23,428 nucleotides of DNA from contig JBFOMB010000052.1 of the NCBI GenBank assembly GCA_040830545.1, positions 1 to 23,428 of the forward strand, written 5' to 3'. The stretch is from HXMU1420-2 sp040830545. GTDB taxonomy: Bacteria; Pseudomonadota; Alphaproteobacteria; Rhodobacterales; Rhodobacteraceae. Both the position numbers and the translations under genes were made by a program. The notes under the pieces are model-generated. The model was not told the DNA's origin. It worked only from the letters and a program-made list of their open reading frames with translations, and ran no database searches. This document shows positions 1-7,303 of this stretch, piece after piece; the first letter of the stretch is position 1; every line of letters begins with the position of its first letter.

Positions 1-1109
1 AGGGCGCGAAAAGCGAAACGCAGGTCCTCCCGTTTTGCCCCGGTGTGTCGGGTGGTCAGAAGTGATCCATGCGCTTTCGGCCGGTTCCCGCGGTCAGCGC
101 GTCCCGGGGCGTCTGCGCCCCTCTCCTGCCACGTCGTGCCTTCGATTAGGCCCCCCGCCGCATCCGTTGGCCCGTCCGACCCGTCGGTGCCGCCAACAAC
201 CACGGCCAGGTCAGGGATGCCCGCGATCTCGCGCGCCAGCGCCAGTGCCAGTCCCTGGTTGCGTCCACCGCGTCCGGGATTTTCGGGCAACACAACTGTG
301 GGTTCGCCACCGAGGATCATTGCCCCGCGCGGCATGTCCCTCAGTTGCGCTCCAATTCGAGCTGCCAGCGCGAACAGATCGTCATGCAATGATTCGTCGT
401 TGCCGAGCAACGTGAAACCAGCTGCCGTCGCCGCCGCTGCCGCCGTATCCCGGGCATGCTGATTGCTGGCCACGATTTCCGACTGGTAAGCAAACCGCCG
501 TTCGGGCAGGGCCGCCCCGATGCCTGACCCAATCACGCCAATGTCGTCATCAGGCACATCCGAGATCGCCAGTACCCGCACGCTGCCGCTGATCCGGTGA
601 TCCAGCAACCGCCCGCCCTTGATCCGGCTCAGTTTACGCCGCTTGCGGTTCATCGCGCGGATATCCAGTCCCTGCGCCAGCATTTCGCGATTGAGCGCGG
701 TCAGATTATCCAGCGTTTTGCCCGGAACCGGGTCTTCGGCCAGCGCCGAGGCCCCGCCCGAAACCAGCAACAACAGCTCGCCCTGTTCCGGTAATTCCAT
801 CACCGCCTTGCGCAGGGCCTGCCCGCCCGCAACGGAACGGGCGTCGGGGACGGGATGCGCGGCTTCGATGACCTCAACGTGGTTCGGCAACCCCTCCGCA
901 TGGCCGTCTTTGGTCACGACCAGCGTCGGAACCTCGCCGCAATGCTCCAACGCTGCCTGTGTCATGGCAGCAGCGGCCTTACCCACCGCCAAAATCTTCA
1001 CAGGGCTGCTGGGAGAACGCTGCAAAGCGGCCTGCGTGGCGGCATAGCCATCCACCGCTGCGACACCGGCACTCCATGCATCGACGGCTTGTTGCTGCAA
1101 GGGCGTCAT
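1..1109 (-). CDS. gckA: Glycerate 2-kinase (GckA/TtuD, MOFRL family), 3' end cut by window edge
   Basis: Probably phosphorylates D-glycerate to 2-phosphoglycerate in the cytoplasm (family knowledge). It starts at the ATG at 1109-1107, four bases after the dtd stop, and stays open to the window edge, giving 369 visible codons. Family signatures seen: AVGKAAAAM with Lys44, the loop SGGASAL, the segment NRKRRKLSRIKGGRLL, ISDVPDDD, GGRNQGLALALA and VVGGTDGSDGPTDAAGG. The order and spacing fit the DUF4147-plus-MOFRL architecture, and the visible length is close to complete. The extreme C-terminus reads TGAKREDL where this family normally has a TGTNVxDL-like motif, so the last 20 residues look divergent while the frame stays intact. 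It is the last visible gene of an operon with nitroreductase and dtd. Family assignment is firm; substrate is inferred. Confidence 0.88.
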   Translation of the reverse strand, partial: MTPLQQQAVDAWSAGVAAVDGYAATQAALQRSPSSPVKILAVGKAAAAMTQAALEHCGEVPTLVVTKDGHAEGLPNHVEVIEAAHPVPDARSVAGGQALRKAVMELPEQGELLLLVSGGASALAEDPVPGKTLDNLTALNREMLAQGLDIRAMNRKRRKLSRIKGGRLLDHRISGSVRVLAISDVPDDDIGVIGSGIGAALPERRFAYQSEIVASNQHARDTAAAAATAAGFTLLGNDESLHDDLFALAARIGAQLRDMPRGAMILGGEPTVVLPENPGRGGRNQGLALALAREIAGIPDLAVVVGGTDGSDGPTDAAGGLIEGTTWQERGADAPGRADRGNRPKAHGSLLTTRHTGAKREDLRFAFRA

Positions 1110-1113
1110 ATCG

Positions 1114-1551
1114 TCAGGCCTCCATCCAAATGGTGACTGGTCCATCATTGACCAGCGCGACGGCCATGTCTGCGCCAAACTGCCCCTTGGCAACCGGAAC
1201 GCCCTGGGCCGCCACCTGCGCGGCGAAATATTCGTACAGCCGCTCGCCCTCATCTGGTGCCGCAGCGGTCGAGAATCCGGGGCGATTGCCACGCGACGTG
1301 TCCGCTGCCAGGGTGAATTGGCTGACCACCAGAGCCGCACCGCCTATGTCCAGCAGTGACCGGTTCATGCGTCCGTCATCGTCCCGGAAAATCCGCATCT
1401 TGGCGATCTTTGCCGCCAGCTTGTCCGCCTGCGCCTCGGTATCGCCCTGCATCGCGCAGATCAGGATCAGGACGCCCTCACCGATTTCTCCAATCCGCGT
1501 GCCTGCGACGGTGACGCTGGCCTCGGACACGCGTTGAACCAATGCCCTCAT
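1114..1551 (-). CDS. dtd: D-aminoacyl-tRNA deacylase
   Basis: Removes D-amino acids (and glycine from tRNA-Ala in this family) from mischarged tRNAs, a cytosolic proofreading role. The 145-residue product is the usual DTD length and begins MRALVQRVSEASVTV. The two active-site motifs are present: SQFTLAAD (from residue 77) and the Gly-Pro motif NDGPVTIWME near the C-terminus (GPVT at 137-140). The conserved TSRGNRPGF segment lies between them. The ATG lies one base after the TGA of the upstream nitroreductase gene (TGACATG), and glycerate kinase begins four bases downstream, so the three genes are almost certainly co-transcribed and translationally coupled. Confidence 0.97.
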   Translation of the reverse strand: MRALVQRVSEASVTVAGTRIGEIGEGVLILICAMQGDTEAQADKLAAKIAKMRIFRDDDGRMNRSLLDIGGAALVVSQFTLAADTSRGNRPGFSTAAAPDEGERLYEYFAAQVAAQGVPVAKGQFGADMAVALVNDGPVTIWMEA

Positions 1552-1552
1552 G

Positions 1553-2227
1553 TCACCCCCGCCAATCTACAAGGTCGTCCAGCGATGCGCGTTCTGTGCG
1601 GAACCCGTTCGCCGGATGATCCGGGTCGCCATAGCCGAAGGAAATCGCACAGAGAACGATCCGGTCATCGCCAATACCAAAGTGCTCGTGGATCAGCGGG
1701 CCGTAGGTCGCAACAGCCGCCTGCGGGATCGTGTCCACGCCGTGCGCCTGTGCGGCAATGCAGAAAGCCGTGACAAACCCGCCGCAGTCCATCGCGCCAT
1801 ATGCACCCAATTCCACCGGGCTTGACAACAGCACCATATGTGGCGCGCCAAACATCTCGAAATTTCGCAGCATCTGCGCTGCCGACCCAGCGCGGTCGCC
1901 TTTCTCCACGCCCACCGATTCATACAGTTGCCAACCGCAGGTCCGCCGGCGTTCCTGATAAACGCCCGTGTATTTTGTCGGGTGATCCAGATCCGGTTTG
2001 GGCGTGCTGGTTTCAACCGCATTCATCAAGGCCGCGCGAAACCGGTCCGTTTCCTCTCCACTGGTTACCACCAACTGCCAGGGCTGCGCATTGCACCAGC
2101 TGGGGCTGCGCCCTGCTGTGCGGATGACAGAAGCGATGGTTTCCTGCGACACAGGGTCCGGTTTGAAACCCCGGCAGGAATAGCGTTTGGCAAACAGGTC
2201 ATCGAGGGCGGTGGGGTCCAGTGTCAT
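1553..2227 (-). CDS. Nitroreductase-family FMN flavoprotein
   Basis: 224-residue member of the nitroreductase superfamily, FMN-dependent NAD(P)H oxidoreductases acting on nitroaromatics, quinones or related acceptors. Evidence: the N-terminal RYSCRGFKPDPVS segment with the FMN-phosphate-binding Arg/Ser cluster, the RTAGRSPSWCNAQPWQLVV motif typical of the family, and a C-terminal ISFGYGDPDHPANGFRTER loop that matches the usual GYPDxxxxxNxxR ending. The start at 2227 is supported by GGAG six bases upstream. It is first in the nitroreductase-dtd-glycerate kinase operon. The natural substrate cannot be read from the sequence. Confidence 0.93.
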   Translation of the reverse strand: MTLDPTALDDLFAKRYSCRGFKPDPVSQETIASVIRTAGRSPSWCNAQPWQLVVTSGEETDRFRAALMNAVETSTPKPDLDHPTKYTGVYQERRRTCGWQLYESVGVEKGDRAGSAAQMLRNFEMFGAPHMVLLSSPVELGAYGAMDCGGFVTAFCIAAQAHGVDTIPQAAVATYGPLIHEHFGIGDDRIVLCAISFGYGDPDHPANGFRTERASLDDLVDWRG

Positions 2228-2356
2228 GTAACGCTCCGGTCAAAGTCGGGCGCACCATGACCGCGCGCGCCTTTGGGGGCAAGGGCACACGGCAAGCGAG
2301 GGGAGCCGGATTTTTCGAAAAGTCTTGCGGCGGCCAGTGAGCGAGGCGCCAGAGGT

Positions 2357-3523
2357 TTATTGATTGGTTGCCATCACATATCCTATGCCTGCCGCGATGA
2401 GCAGACCGATGGTCACCGCAATCAGGATCTTGATCGCAGACCAGGGGCGTTCTCCCTGTACCCGACCCGTGCGCCCATTCACCACAAACCGATAGGTCTT
2501 GCCCCGGAACTTGTAGGCGGCCATCCAGACCGGCAGCAGGATATGCTTGAACGTCACATCGGATATGTCGGTGTTGATGTTGTGGATGCGCTGACGATCC
2601 CCGCCGATGTCAAAGCGTACGTCGCGTTCAATCACACGGGACATATGCGCCTTGGCCTCTTGATAGCCATCGCCCAGTTCCACCGTATACCCTTCGGCCC
2701 GGAACCCAGCCAGGTAGTTCGGTTGATAAGGCACCAGTTCGGCCAGGTCCCAGGGTTCCAGCGCGTCCGTGTAGGATTTCGGCAGGCTCTTTGAAGCCAA
2801 CACCAGCACGTCATCAAAGAACCGCGCAACGCGCCCCGATTTCGGCGTCCAGCGCACCTTTTGCACGCGCTCCTGCACCTGCTTGCCATCCCGCGTTACA
2901 GTGCGGGTTTCATAATAGACCGTCCCGCGCTCGCCCCGGTAGCGGGACTTGGTATCCGCATCAAACGTCCAGTAGGGGACGTAGATGCCATCCATCTTGC
3001 GCCCCTTGCGGGCGTATTCCTGCAAGCCATTTGGCGCAAACCACAGACGTCCCAGCCAGTCCGCCATGGCCTTGTGCGCCTCGCGTTCCTCAAGAGCAAA
3101 GGGCAGTACGCCTTTGGGCTTGATATGCCGGTGTGTGCCGGTGTCGGTCACAATCGGTGTTGCGCAGAACGGACATTCCTTGGAATGGGTGTTCGGGTCA
3201 AACTCGATCTGAGCCGCGCAATTGGGGCAGTTCAGAACGCGGGTTTCTTCGATCTCCTCAGCGGGCAGGTCCTGAGCCATGGCCGCGTCAAAATCCAGTT
3301 CCTTCAGCTCCGCACCGCCCCATGGGCCGGTCCCAATCTGTTCAGAGTGGCCGCAATGATCGCAAGTCAGCGTGCCGTCATTCGGGTTGAACCGATAGTC
3401 CGCTCCGCAGTTGGAACACGGGAAACGGTGTTCGTCCTGCGGACGGGCGGCCTCCGGCTCGGTTTCAAAACCCGGGGCGTCTGGTGGGGTCTGGCTGGGC
3501 GGCGGTGGAGGAGTGTTGGTCAT
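2357..3523 (-). CDS. Double zinc-ribbon, C-terminally membrane-anchored protein (TFIIB-type zinc ribbon, YdjG-like)
   Basis: 388 residues from the ATG at 3523. In-frame starts at 3532 and 3646 also exist; I chose 3523 because the protein then opens directly with MTNTPPPPP, but 3532 has AAGAG just upstream, so the start is uncertain. Visible layout: a Pro-rich N-terminus (residues 4-17); a first zinc ribbon with Cys36, Cys39, Cys54, Cys57; a second with Cys99, Cys102, Cys117, Cys120; a long central region with no recognised motif; and one hydrophobic helix at about 362-384 (IKILIAVTIGLLIAAGIGYV). Such proteins are often mislabelled as replication-factor-Y-like because of the ribbons. In Bacillus subtilis a related zinc-ribbon protein, YdjG, is encoded with the SPFH protein YdjI and PspA. 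Here a related SPFH gene lies about 1.7 kb away. Function otherwise unknown. Confidence 0.85.
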   Translation of the reverse strand: MTNTPPPPPSQTPPDAPGFETEPEAARPQDEHRFPCSNCGADYRFNPNDGTLTCDHCGHSEQIGTGPWGGAELKELDFDAAMAQDLPAEEIEETRVLNCPNCAAQIEFDPNTHSKECPFCATPIVTDTGTHRHIKPKGVLPFALEEREAHKAMADWLGRLWFAPNGLQEYARKGRKMDGIYVPYWTFDADTKSRYRGERGTVYYETRTVTRDGKQVQERVQKVRWTPKSGRVARFFDDVLVLASKSLPKSYTDALEPWDLAELVPYQPNYLAGFRAEGYTVELGDGYQEAKAHMSRVIERDVRFDIGGDRQRIHNINTDISDVTFKHILLPVWMAAYKFRGKTYRFVVNGRTGRVQGERPWSAIKILIAVTIGLLIAAGIGYVMATNQ

Positions 3524-3660
3524 TGAAAACATCGCTCTTGAAGATGGATCAAGCATGCCCCGCACCGCACCATCGGGCAAGGGGAGCCATGGCCCTTGCC
3601 TCACCCTATCCTTTCGCGCTTTGCTGGTCCTGACGCACGGACCCATGCAGAGGACATGCC

Positions 3661-4455
3661 ATGCAGGACGACCAACGCCACGACGCCTGGGAGGCCGGGC
3701 AAAGCTACGAAACCTTCATGGGCCGTTGGAGCAGCCGGATCGCGCATCAGTTTCTGGATTGGCTGGGCGTGTCGCAGGACAAGGATTGGGCGGACATCGG
3801 GTGTGGCACCGGCGCGCTGACCCGCGCGGTGCTGGAGAAGTCCGCACCCCGCTCGGTGTCCGGCGTGGAACCGTCCCCCGGACTCCTGTCCCATGCTGCG
3901 TCCCTGACCGATGACCCGCGCGCCCGCTTTGCCGTTGGTGGGGCAGAGGCTGTGCCATTGGAAGATGACAGCGTGGATGTTGCGGCCTCAGGGCTGGTCC
4001 TGAACTTCGTCCCGGACCGTTTGCAGGCGTTGAAAGAGATGAAGCGCATCCTGCGACCCGGTGGAACCATGGGCTTTTACGTCTGGGATTATCCCGGCGG
4101 GGGCATGGGATTTCTCGACGCATTCTGGAAGGCGGCGGCAGAGTTGGACCCGAAAGCCGCTGAATTGGACGAAGGTGCACGGTTCGCTTTCTGTTCAGAA
4201 CCCGAACTGGCCGCCCTCATGGCCCAAATCGACGCCCATGCCGAGATTGCTGCGATAGAGCAACAAACGGAGTTCGCAACCTTCGACGATTTCTTCACCC
4301 CGTTCACGCTGGGGGCCGGTCCTGCGCCGGGATACTACGCGTCGCTCGATGCAGAGAAACAGGAGACGCTGCGCTCCGTATTGGCGAAACGTCTGGGCAC
4401 CGACGGCCCGCTCCGGCTTCCGGCGCGGGCCTGGGCGGTGAAGGCGACGGTCTAG
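3661..4455 (+). CDS. Class I SAM-dependent methyltransferase (substrate unknown)
   Basis: 264-residue Rossmann-fold methyltransferase of the Methyltransf_11/UbiE-like type. SAM-binding motif I is WADIGCGTGALTR (Asp45, Gly47, Gly49, Gly51), followed by the acidic strand-2 residue in SGVEPSPGLL, a motif resembling GGAEAVPLEDDSVDVAAS, and the post-motif LRPGGTMGFYVWDY. The start is backed by AGAGGA six bases before the ATG. The gene stands alone on the plus strand between the zinc-ribbon gene (divergent) and cytochrome b561 (convergent, four bases between stop codons). It ends in TAG, which matters for judging the amber-interrupted gene at 12940-13686. Substrate is not inferable. Confidence 0.9.
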   Translation: MQDDQRHDAWEAGQSYETFMGRWSSRIAHQFLDWLGVSQDKDWADIGCGTGALTRAVLEKSAPRSVSGVEPSPGLLSHAASLTDDPRARFAVGGAEAVPLEDDSVDVAASGLVLNFVPDRLQALKEMKRILRPGGTMGFYVWDYPGGGMGFLDAFWKAAAELDPKAAELDEGARFAFCSEPELAALMAQIDAHAEIAAIEQQTEFATFDDFFTPFTLGAGPAPGYYASLDAEKQETLRSVLAKRLGTDGPLRLPARAWAVKATV

Positions 4456-4459
4456 GCGC

Positions 4460-4912
4460 TTAGGCCGGTCGCATCATCCGTCGCAGCACGTTGTCCTTCA
4501 TGACGTAGTGATGCCAAAGCGCAGTGGCCGCATGGGCAAGCGCCACAATCAGCAAAGCATTTGCGGCCAGTTCATGCGCGTCGCCTGCCGCCTCGATCCC
4601 GCCATACCACGCGAGCGCGCCCAACGCAGGTGTCAGCACCATCAGCAGGTAGATCACGCGATGCCCCCAGACGGCAGCAAGTTCCATCACATTCGAAGTG
4701 CCCGGTTCTGATTCCGATCCGCTCTTGATCAAACGGACGAAAACACGGATCAGGATCAGCACAAAGGCAGCGCCGCCCAACCAGACATGCAGGGGCGTGC
4801 CCGCCGATTGTGTTTCCGCCCCATCCTGCGTGAGCCATGCTCCTAGGATCAGGACAGCCACAAGCCAATGGAGCATGATTTGCAAGGGGGAGTATCCGGT
4901 TCGTTTTGACAT
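4460..4912 (-). CDS. Cytochrome b561 (CybB-type di-heme membrane protein)
   Basis: Small four-helix integral membrane di-heme cytochrome, thought to move electrons between quinol and periplasmic or superoxide partners. From the ATG at 4912 (AGGA five bases upstream) the product is 150 residues; an in-frame start at 4963 lacks such a site. Candidate heme-ligand histidines are His15 (MLHWLVAV), His42 (LHVWLGG), His84 (WGHRVIYLLMVL), His113 and His127/134/135 (AHAATALWHHYVMKD). Hydrophobic segments lie near 12-28, 42-62, 85-104 and 115-135. Ends in TAA, four bases from the convergent methyltransferase stop. Confidence 0.92.
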   Translation of the reverse strand: MSKRTGYSPLQIMLHWLVAVLILGAWLTQDGAETQSAGTPLHVWLGGAAFVLILIRVFVRLIKSGSESEPGTSNVMELAAVWGHRVIYLLMVLTPALGALAWYGGIEAAGDAHELAANALLIVALAHAATALWHHYVMKDNVLRRMMRPA

Positions 4913-5109
4913 CTGTGTCCTCATTTTTGTGGCCTTAGCGGGCAGGCCACTTCGGCGGATCATGTATGAGACACAAGTGTGGTCACGATCCTTCTGCGGC
5001 CCAAGGGATCGTCAGATTCGATATGGCCAAGGATGACGGGACTATGACCGAGGATTACATGCGGAACGCCTGGCGCTGAAATCAGAACTCCACGCCCGAA
5101 GTCCGCACC

Positions 5110-5181
5110 ACGCAGCCCCGGACCTGATCCGGGGCCTCCAACCTTGCCGCAAGAGGTCCCGGATCAGGTCCGGGACTGCGT
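5110..5181. repeat. 29-bp near-perfect inverted repeat (REP-like hairpin) after the SPFH operon
   Basis: Arms at 5110-5138 and 5153-5181 are complementary with two mismatches around a 14-base loop. The core of each arm is itself palindromic (CCGGACCTGATCCGGG). The element lies 18 bases beyond the stop of the SPFH/GYF gene and upstream of cytochrome b561, where it could act as transcript end or stabiliser. It has no T-tract on either side, so it is not a classical Rho-independent terminator. The GGACCTGATCC-type core is, from memory, frequent in alphaproteobacterial intergenic palindromes. Confidence 0.85.
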
Positions 5182-5199
5182 TAGTGTACGTTGAAACGG

Positions 5200-6336
5200 T
5201 TAGATCCCCGGCGGTGGGGGCGGTGGCAGGATCGTAAACAGCTGTGCCAGTTCGGCCACATCTTCAGCCTTCTTCCAGCCGTCCTGTCCTGCGGTCCAGA
5301 CATAGGTCTCGCGCGTCAACTCGCCATCCGTGGCCATCCGGCCCAGCCGCGCTTTGGAGAACGGGCCTTTGGTCTCGCCCGCCTCAGCGATGTGCCAGAC
5401 ATGTTCGACCGGGGGTGGCGGCGGTGCCGGAGCGGCTGCGGGGGCAGGGGCTGCCTGTGCCTGTTGCGGTTGCCCTCCCCACGGACCACCGCGCCCCATG
5501 TTCTGCGCCATCGCCATGCCCATCCCGGCGCCAAGTCCCGCAGCCATGCCCCCGCCTGCCGGGTTCTGCGCCGCTGCGGTCATCGCCTCAGCCGCCGCAT
5601 ATTGGCTGAATGCGTTCAGGTCGCCGACCAGACCCATGCTGGTACGCTTGTCCATTGCCGCCTCGACCGCCGGGGGGAGCGAGATGTTCTCGATGTAGAG
5701 TTCGGGCAGAGCGATGCCGTAGCTCTGGATCACCGGATTGATTTCCTGCGCGATCAGCTTGCCGAAATCTGCCGTGTTCGCCGCCATGTCCAGCACCGGA
5801 ATGCCCGAGCTTGCCACAACCCGGCTGAATTCCTGCACGATGATGTTGCGGACCTGGAAACTGATTTCGTCGGTCGTGAACTCCCCATCTGTGCCTACGA
5901 TTTCCTGCATGAACATCGCCGGATCCGTCACCCGCATCGAATAGGTGCCAAAGGCCCTGAGCCGCACCGGGCCAAATTCCGGATCCCGGCAGATGATCGG
6001 GTTCTTGGTGCCCCATTTCAGGTCGTTGAACCGGGTGGTGGACACAAAATAAATCTCGGATTTGAACGGGGATTTGAACCCGTGATCCCAATGCTGGAGC
6101 GATGTCATGATCGGCATGTTGTTCGTCTCGAGCATGTAAAGCCCGGGCGTGAACACATCCGCCAGCTGCCCCTCATGCACAAACACGGCGGCTTGCCCCT
6201 CACGAACGGTCAGCTTCGCGCCGTACTTGATTTCATGCCCTTCACGCTCGAACCGCCAGACAATCGTGTCGCGCGTGTCATCGGTCCAATGGATGACATC
6301 AATGAACTGGCCGGAAAGGAAATCGAAAATGCCCAT
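5200..6336 (-). CDS. SPFH-domain protein with C-terminal GYF_2 domain (YdjI-like)
   Basis: 378 residues. An SPFH (band-7-like, 'virion core protein'/YdjI type) region spans about residues 30-255; it contains no obvious hydrophobic helix, so membrane association would be peripheral. A Gly/Ala/Met-rich stretch (about 262-300) and a Pro/Ala linker (PAPAAAPAPPPPP) lead to a GYF_2 domain from about 312 (VWHIAEAGETKGPFS...VWTAGQDGWKKAEDV). The protein ends in PPPPPPGI. AGAGGA lies six bases before the ATG. It is the last gene of the minus-strand xpaC-telA-DUF2927-SPFH operon (36-base gap to the gene before). In B. subtilis, YdjI of this type is needed to recruit PspA to the membrane; that function here is inference. 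Confidence 0.9.
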   Translation of the reverse strand: MGIFDFLSGQFIDVIHWTDDTRDTIVWRFEREGHEIKYGAKLTVREGQAAVFVHEGQLADVFTPGLYMLETNNMPIMTSLQHWDHGFKSPFKSEIYFVSTTRFNDLKWGTKNPIICRDPEFGPVRLRAFGTYSMRVTDPAMFMQEIVGTDGEFTTDEISFQVRNIIVQEFSRVVASSGIPVLDMAANTADFGKLIAQEINPVIQSYGIALPELYIENISLPPAVEAAMDKRTSMGLVGDLNAFSQYAAAEAMTAAAQNPAGGGMAAGLGAGMGMAMAQNMGRGGPWGGQPQQAQAAPAPAAAPAPPPPPVEHVWHIAEAGETKGPFSKARLGRMATDGELTRETYVWTAGQDGWKKAEDVAELAQLFTILPPPPPPGI

Positions 6337-6372
6337 GGTGTGTCCTCTTTCAGAAATCAGGGGGCGCTGGCG

Positions 6373-7281
6373 TCATAATGCCAGCCCAAGGTACTCGCGC
6401 GCAAGGATGCGGGCGACGGGGGCGGCTTGGGCCTCGGTCATGCCGGGTTTCATGCGCGGATCGTAGAGCATGCGCAGCAGCAATTCGTCGTGGTTGGTCA
6501 GCAGCGCAAATTCGTCGTCGTCGTTGAAAATAGAGGGGCGCGCCTGCAGGCTGTCATTGGGCAGGCCCAGCCCCTGCGCCACCTCTTCGTGGATGCAGGC
6601 CTGCCGGGTGAGGTCGGGGTGTTCCGCGCGCACCAGCGCAACGGCTCGGGTGTAGCCGTTTGGGGTGGTTTCCCCGGAAAACGCGACGACAAGGCAATAG
6701 ATCGAGCGCGGGACATTGACGAAAAACGCCAACTGATCGGTCCGGATGCCCGGAACGTGCTGACGGACGCGGGAGGTGATGAAATCACCATCGTCCTCAC
6801 CTGCGATCAGCACCAGGAAGTTCGGGTTGTTTGTGGTCGGGGACACGGAGTGGCCAGTTACACGGCCCAAGCGGCGCGCGTAATCCGACAGGATTTTCTT
6901 ATCCTTCGCTGCCGCGTCCTTGTCGACCGAGGGGCCAATGGCCGCCCCGACCCGAACCGGCACCTCCCAACGCGCCAAAAGGCTCGCGCCACTGGTGCGA
7001 GGGCCGACATATTCGTCGTTGAATGCAATCTTCTGGAAATTCCGAGCCAGTTCATCCGCAGAGAAGGACGTATCGGGCCCACCGCCATCCGTGCGCATCA
7101 GCCCGCGCGACAGCAGGTCGTTTTGCAGGGCGGCATAGTAACGGCTGAGCGCCTTGCTTTCTGCTGACGGCTCTACCGACACATCCGGGCGTATTGGTGG
7201 GATTGGCGACTGCTTTGGCGTGCCGTCATCACAGGCCGCAAGGGTGACGGCCAACACAAGGAAAACATACACATAACGCAT
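6373..7281 (-). CDS. DUF2927 lipoprotein
   Basis: 302 residues from the ATG at 7281. This start gives a clean lipoprotein signal: MRYVYVFLVLAVTLAAC with lipobox LAAC and Cys17, then a Pro-rich spacer (SPIPPIRPD). Longer in-frame starts run into telA and are rejected. The DUF2927 core includes RNFQKIAFNDEY, VNVPRSIYCLVVAF and CIHEEVAQGLGLPNDS, followed by IFNDDDEFALLTNHDELLLRM. The segment HEEVAQGLGL (His231, Glu232) resembles a zincin helix but the second metal-binding His of HExxH is Gln, so peptidase activity is doubtful. It lies 22 bases after telA, so it is probably an envelope-facing member of the same stress operon. Confidence 0.87.
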   Translation of the reverse strand: MRYVYVFLVLAVTLAACDDGTPKQSPIPPIRPDVSVEPSAESKALSRYYAALQNDLLSRGLMRTDGGGPDTSFSADELARNFQKIAFNDEYVGPRTSGASLLARWEVPVRVGAAIGPSVDKDAAAKDKKILSDYARRLGRVTGHSVSPTTNNPNFLVLIAGEDDGDFITSRVRQHVPGIRTDQLAFFVNVPRSIYCLVVAFSGETTPNGYTRAVALVRAEHPDLTRQACIHEEVAQGLGLPNDSLQARPSIFNDDDEFALLTNHDELLLRMLYDPRMKPGMTEAQAAPVARILAREYLGLAL

Positions 7282-7303
7282 GGCTGGCCGTCCGGCCCCC
7301 GGG

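Noticed and set aside
2312..2321. TTTTCGAAAA palindrome between the zinc-ribbon and nitroreductase genes
   Set aside because: Only 10 bp with no loop and no clear position relative to a promoter; too short to call a terminator or operator.
5023..5079. 18-residue plus-strand peptide frame (MAKDDGTMTEDYMRNAWR)
   Set aside because: Looks protein-like but has no ribosome binding site, no neighbour to couple to and is too short to support; possibly a remnant of a lost gene.
5191..6378. 395-residue plus-strand open frame
   Set aside because: Antisense shadow of the SPFH/GYF gene; composition rich in Arg, His and Cys with no domain signature, while the opposite strand encodes a clear family protein with a good ribosome binding site.
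6427..7167. 246-residue plus-strand frame opposite the DUF2927 gene
   Set aside because: Shadow frame without motifs or a convincing start; the minus strand encodes a lipoprotein with a matching family core.
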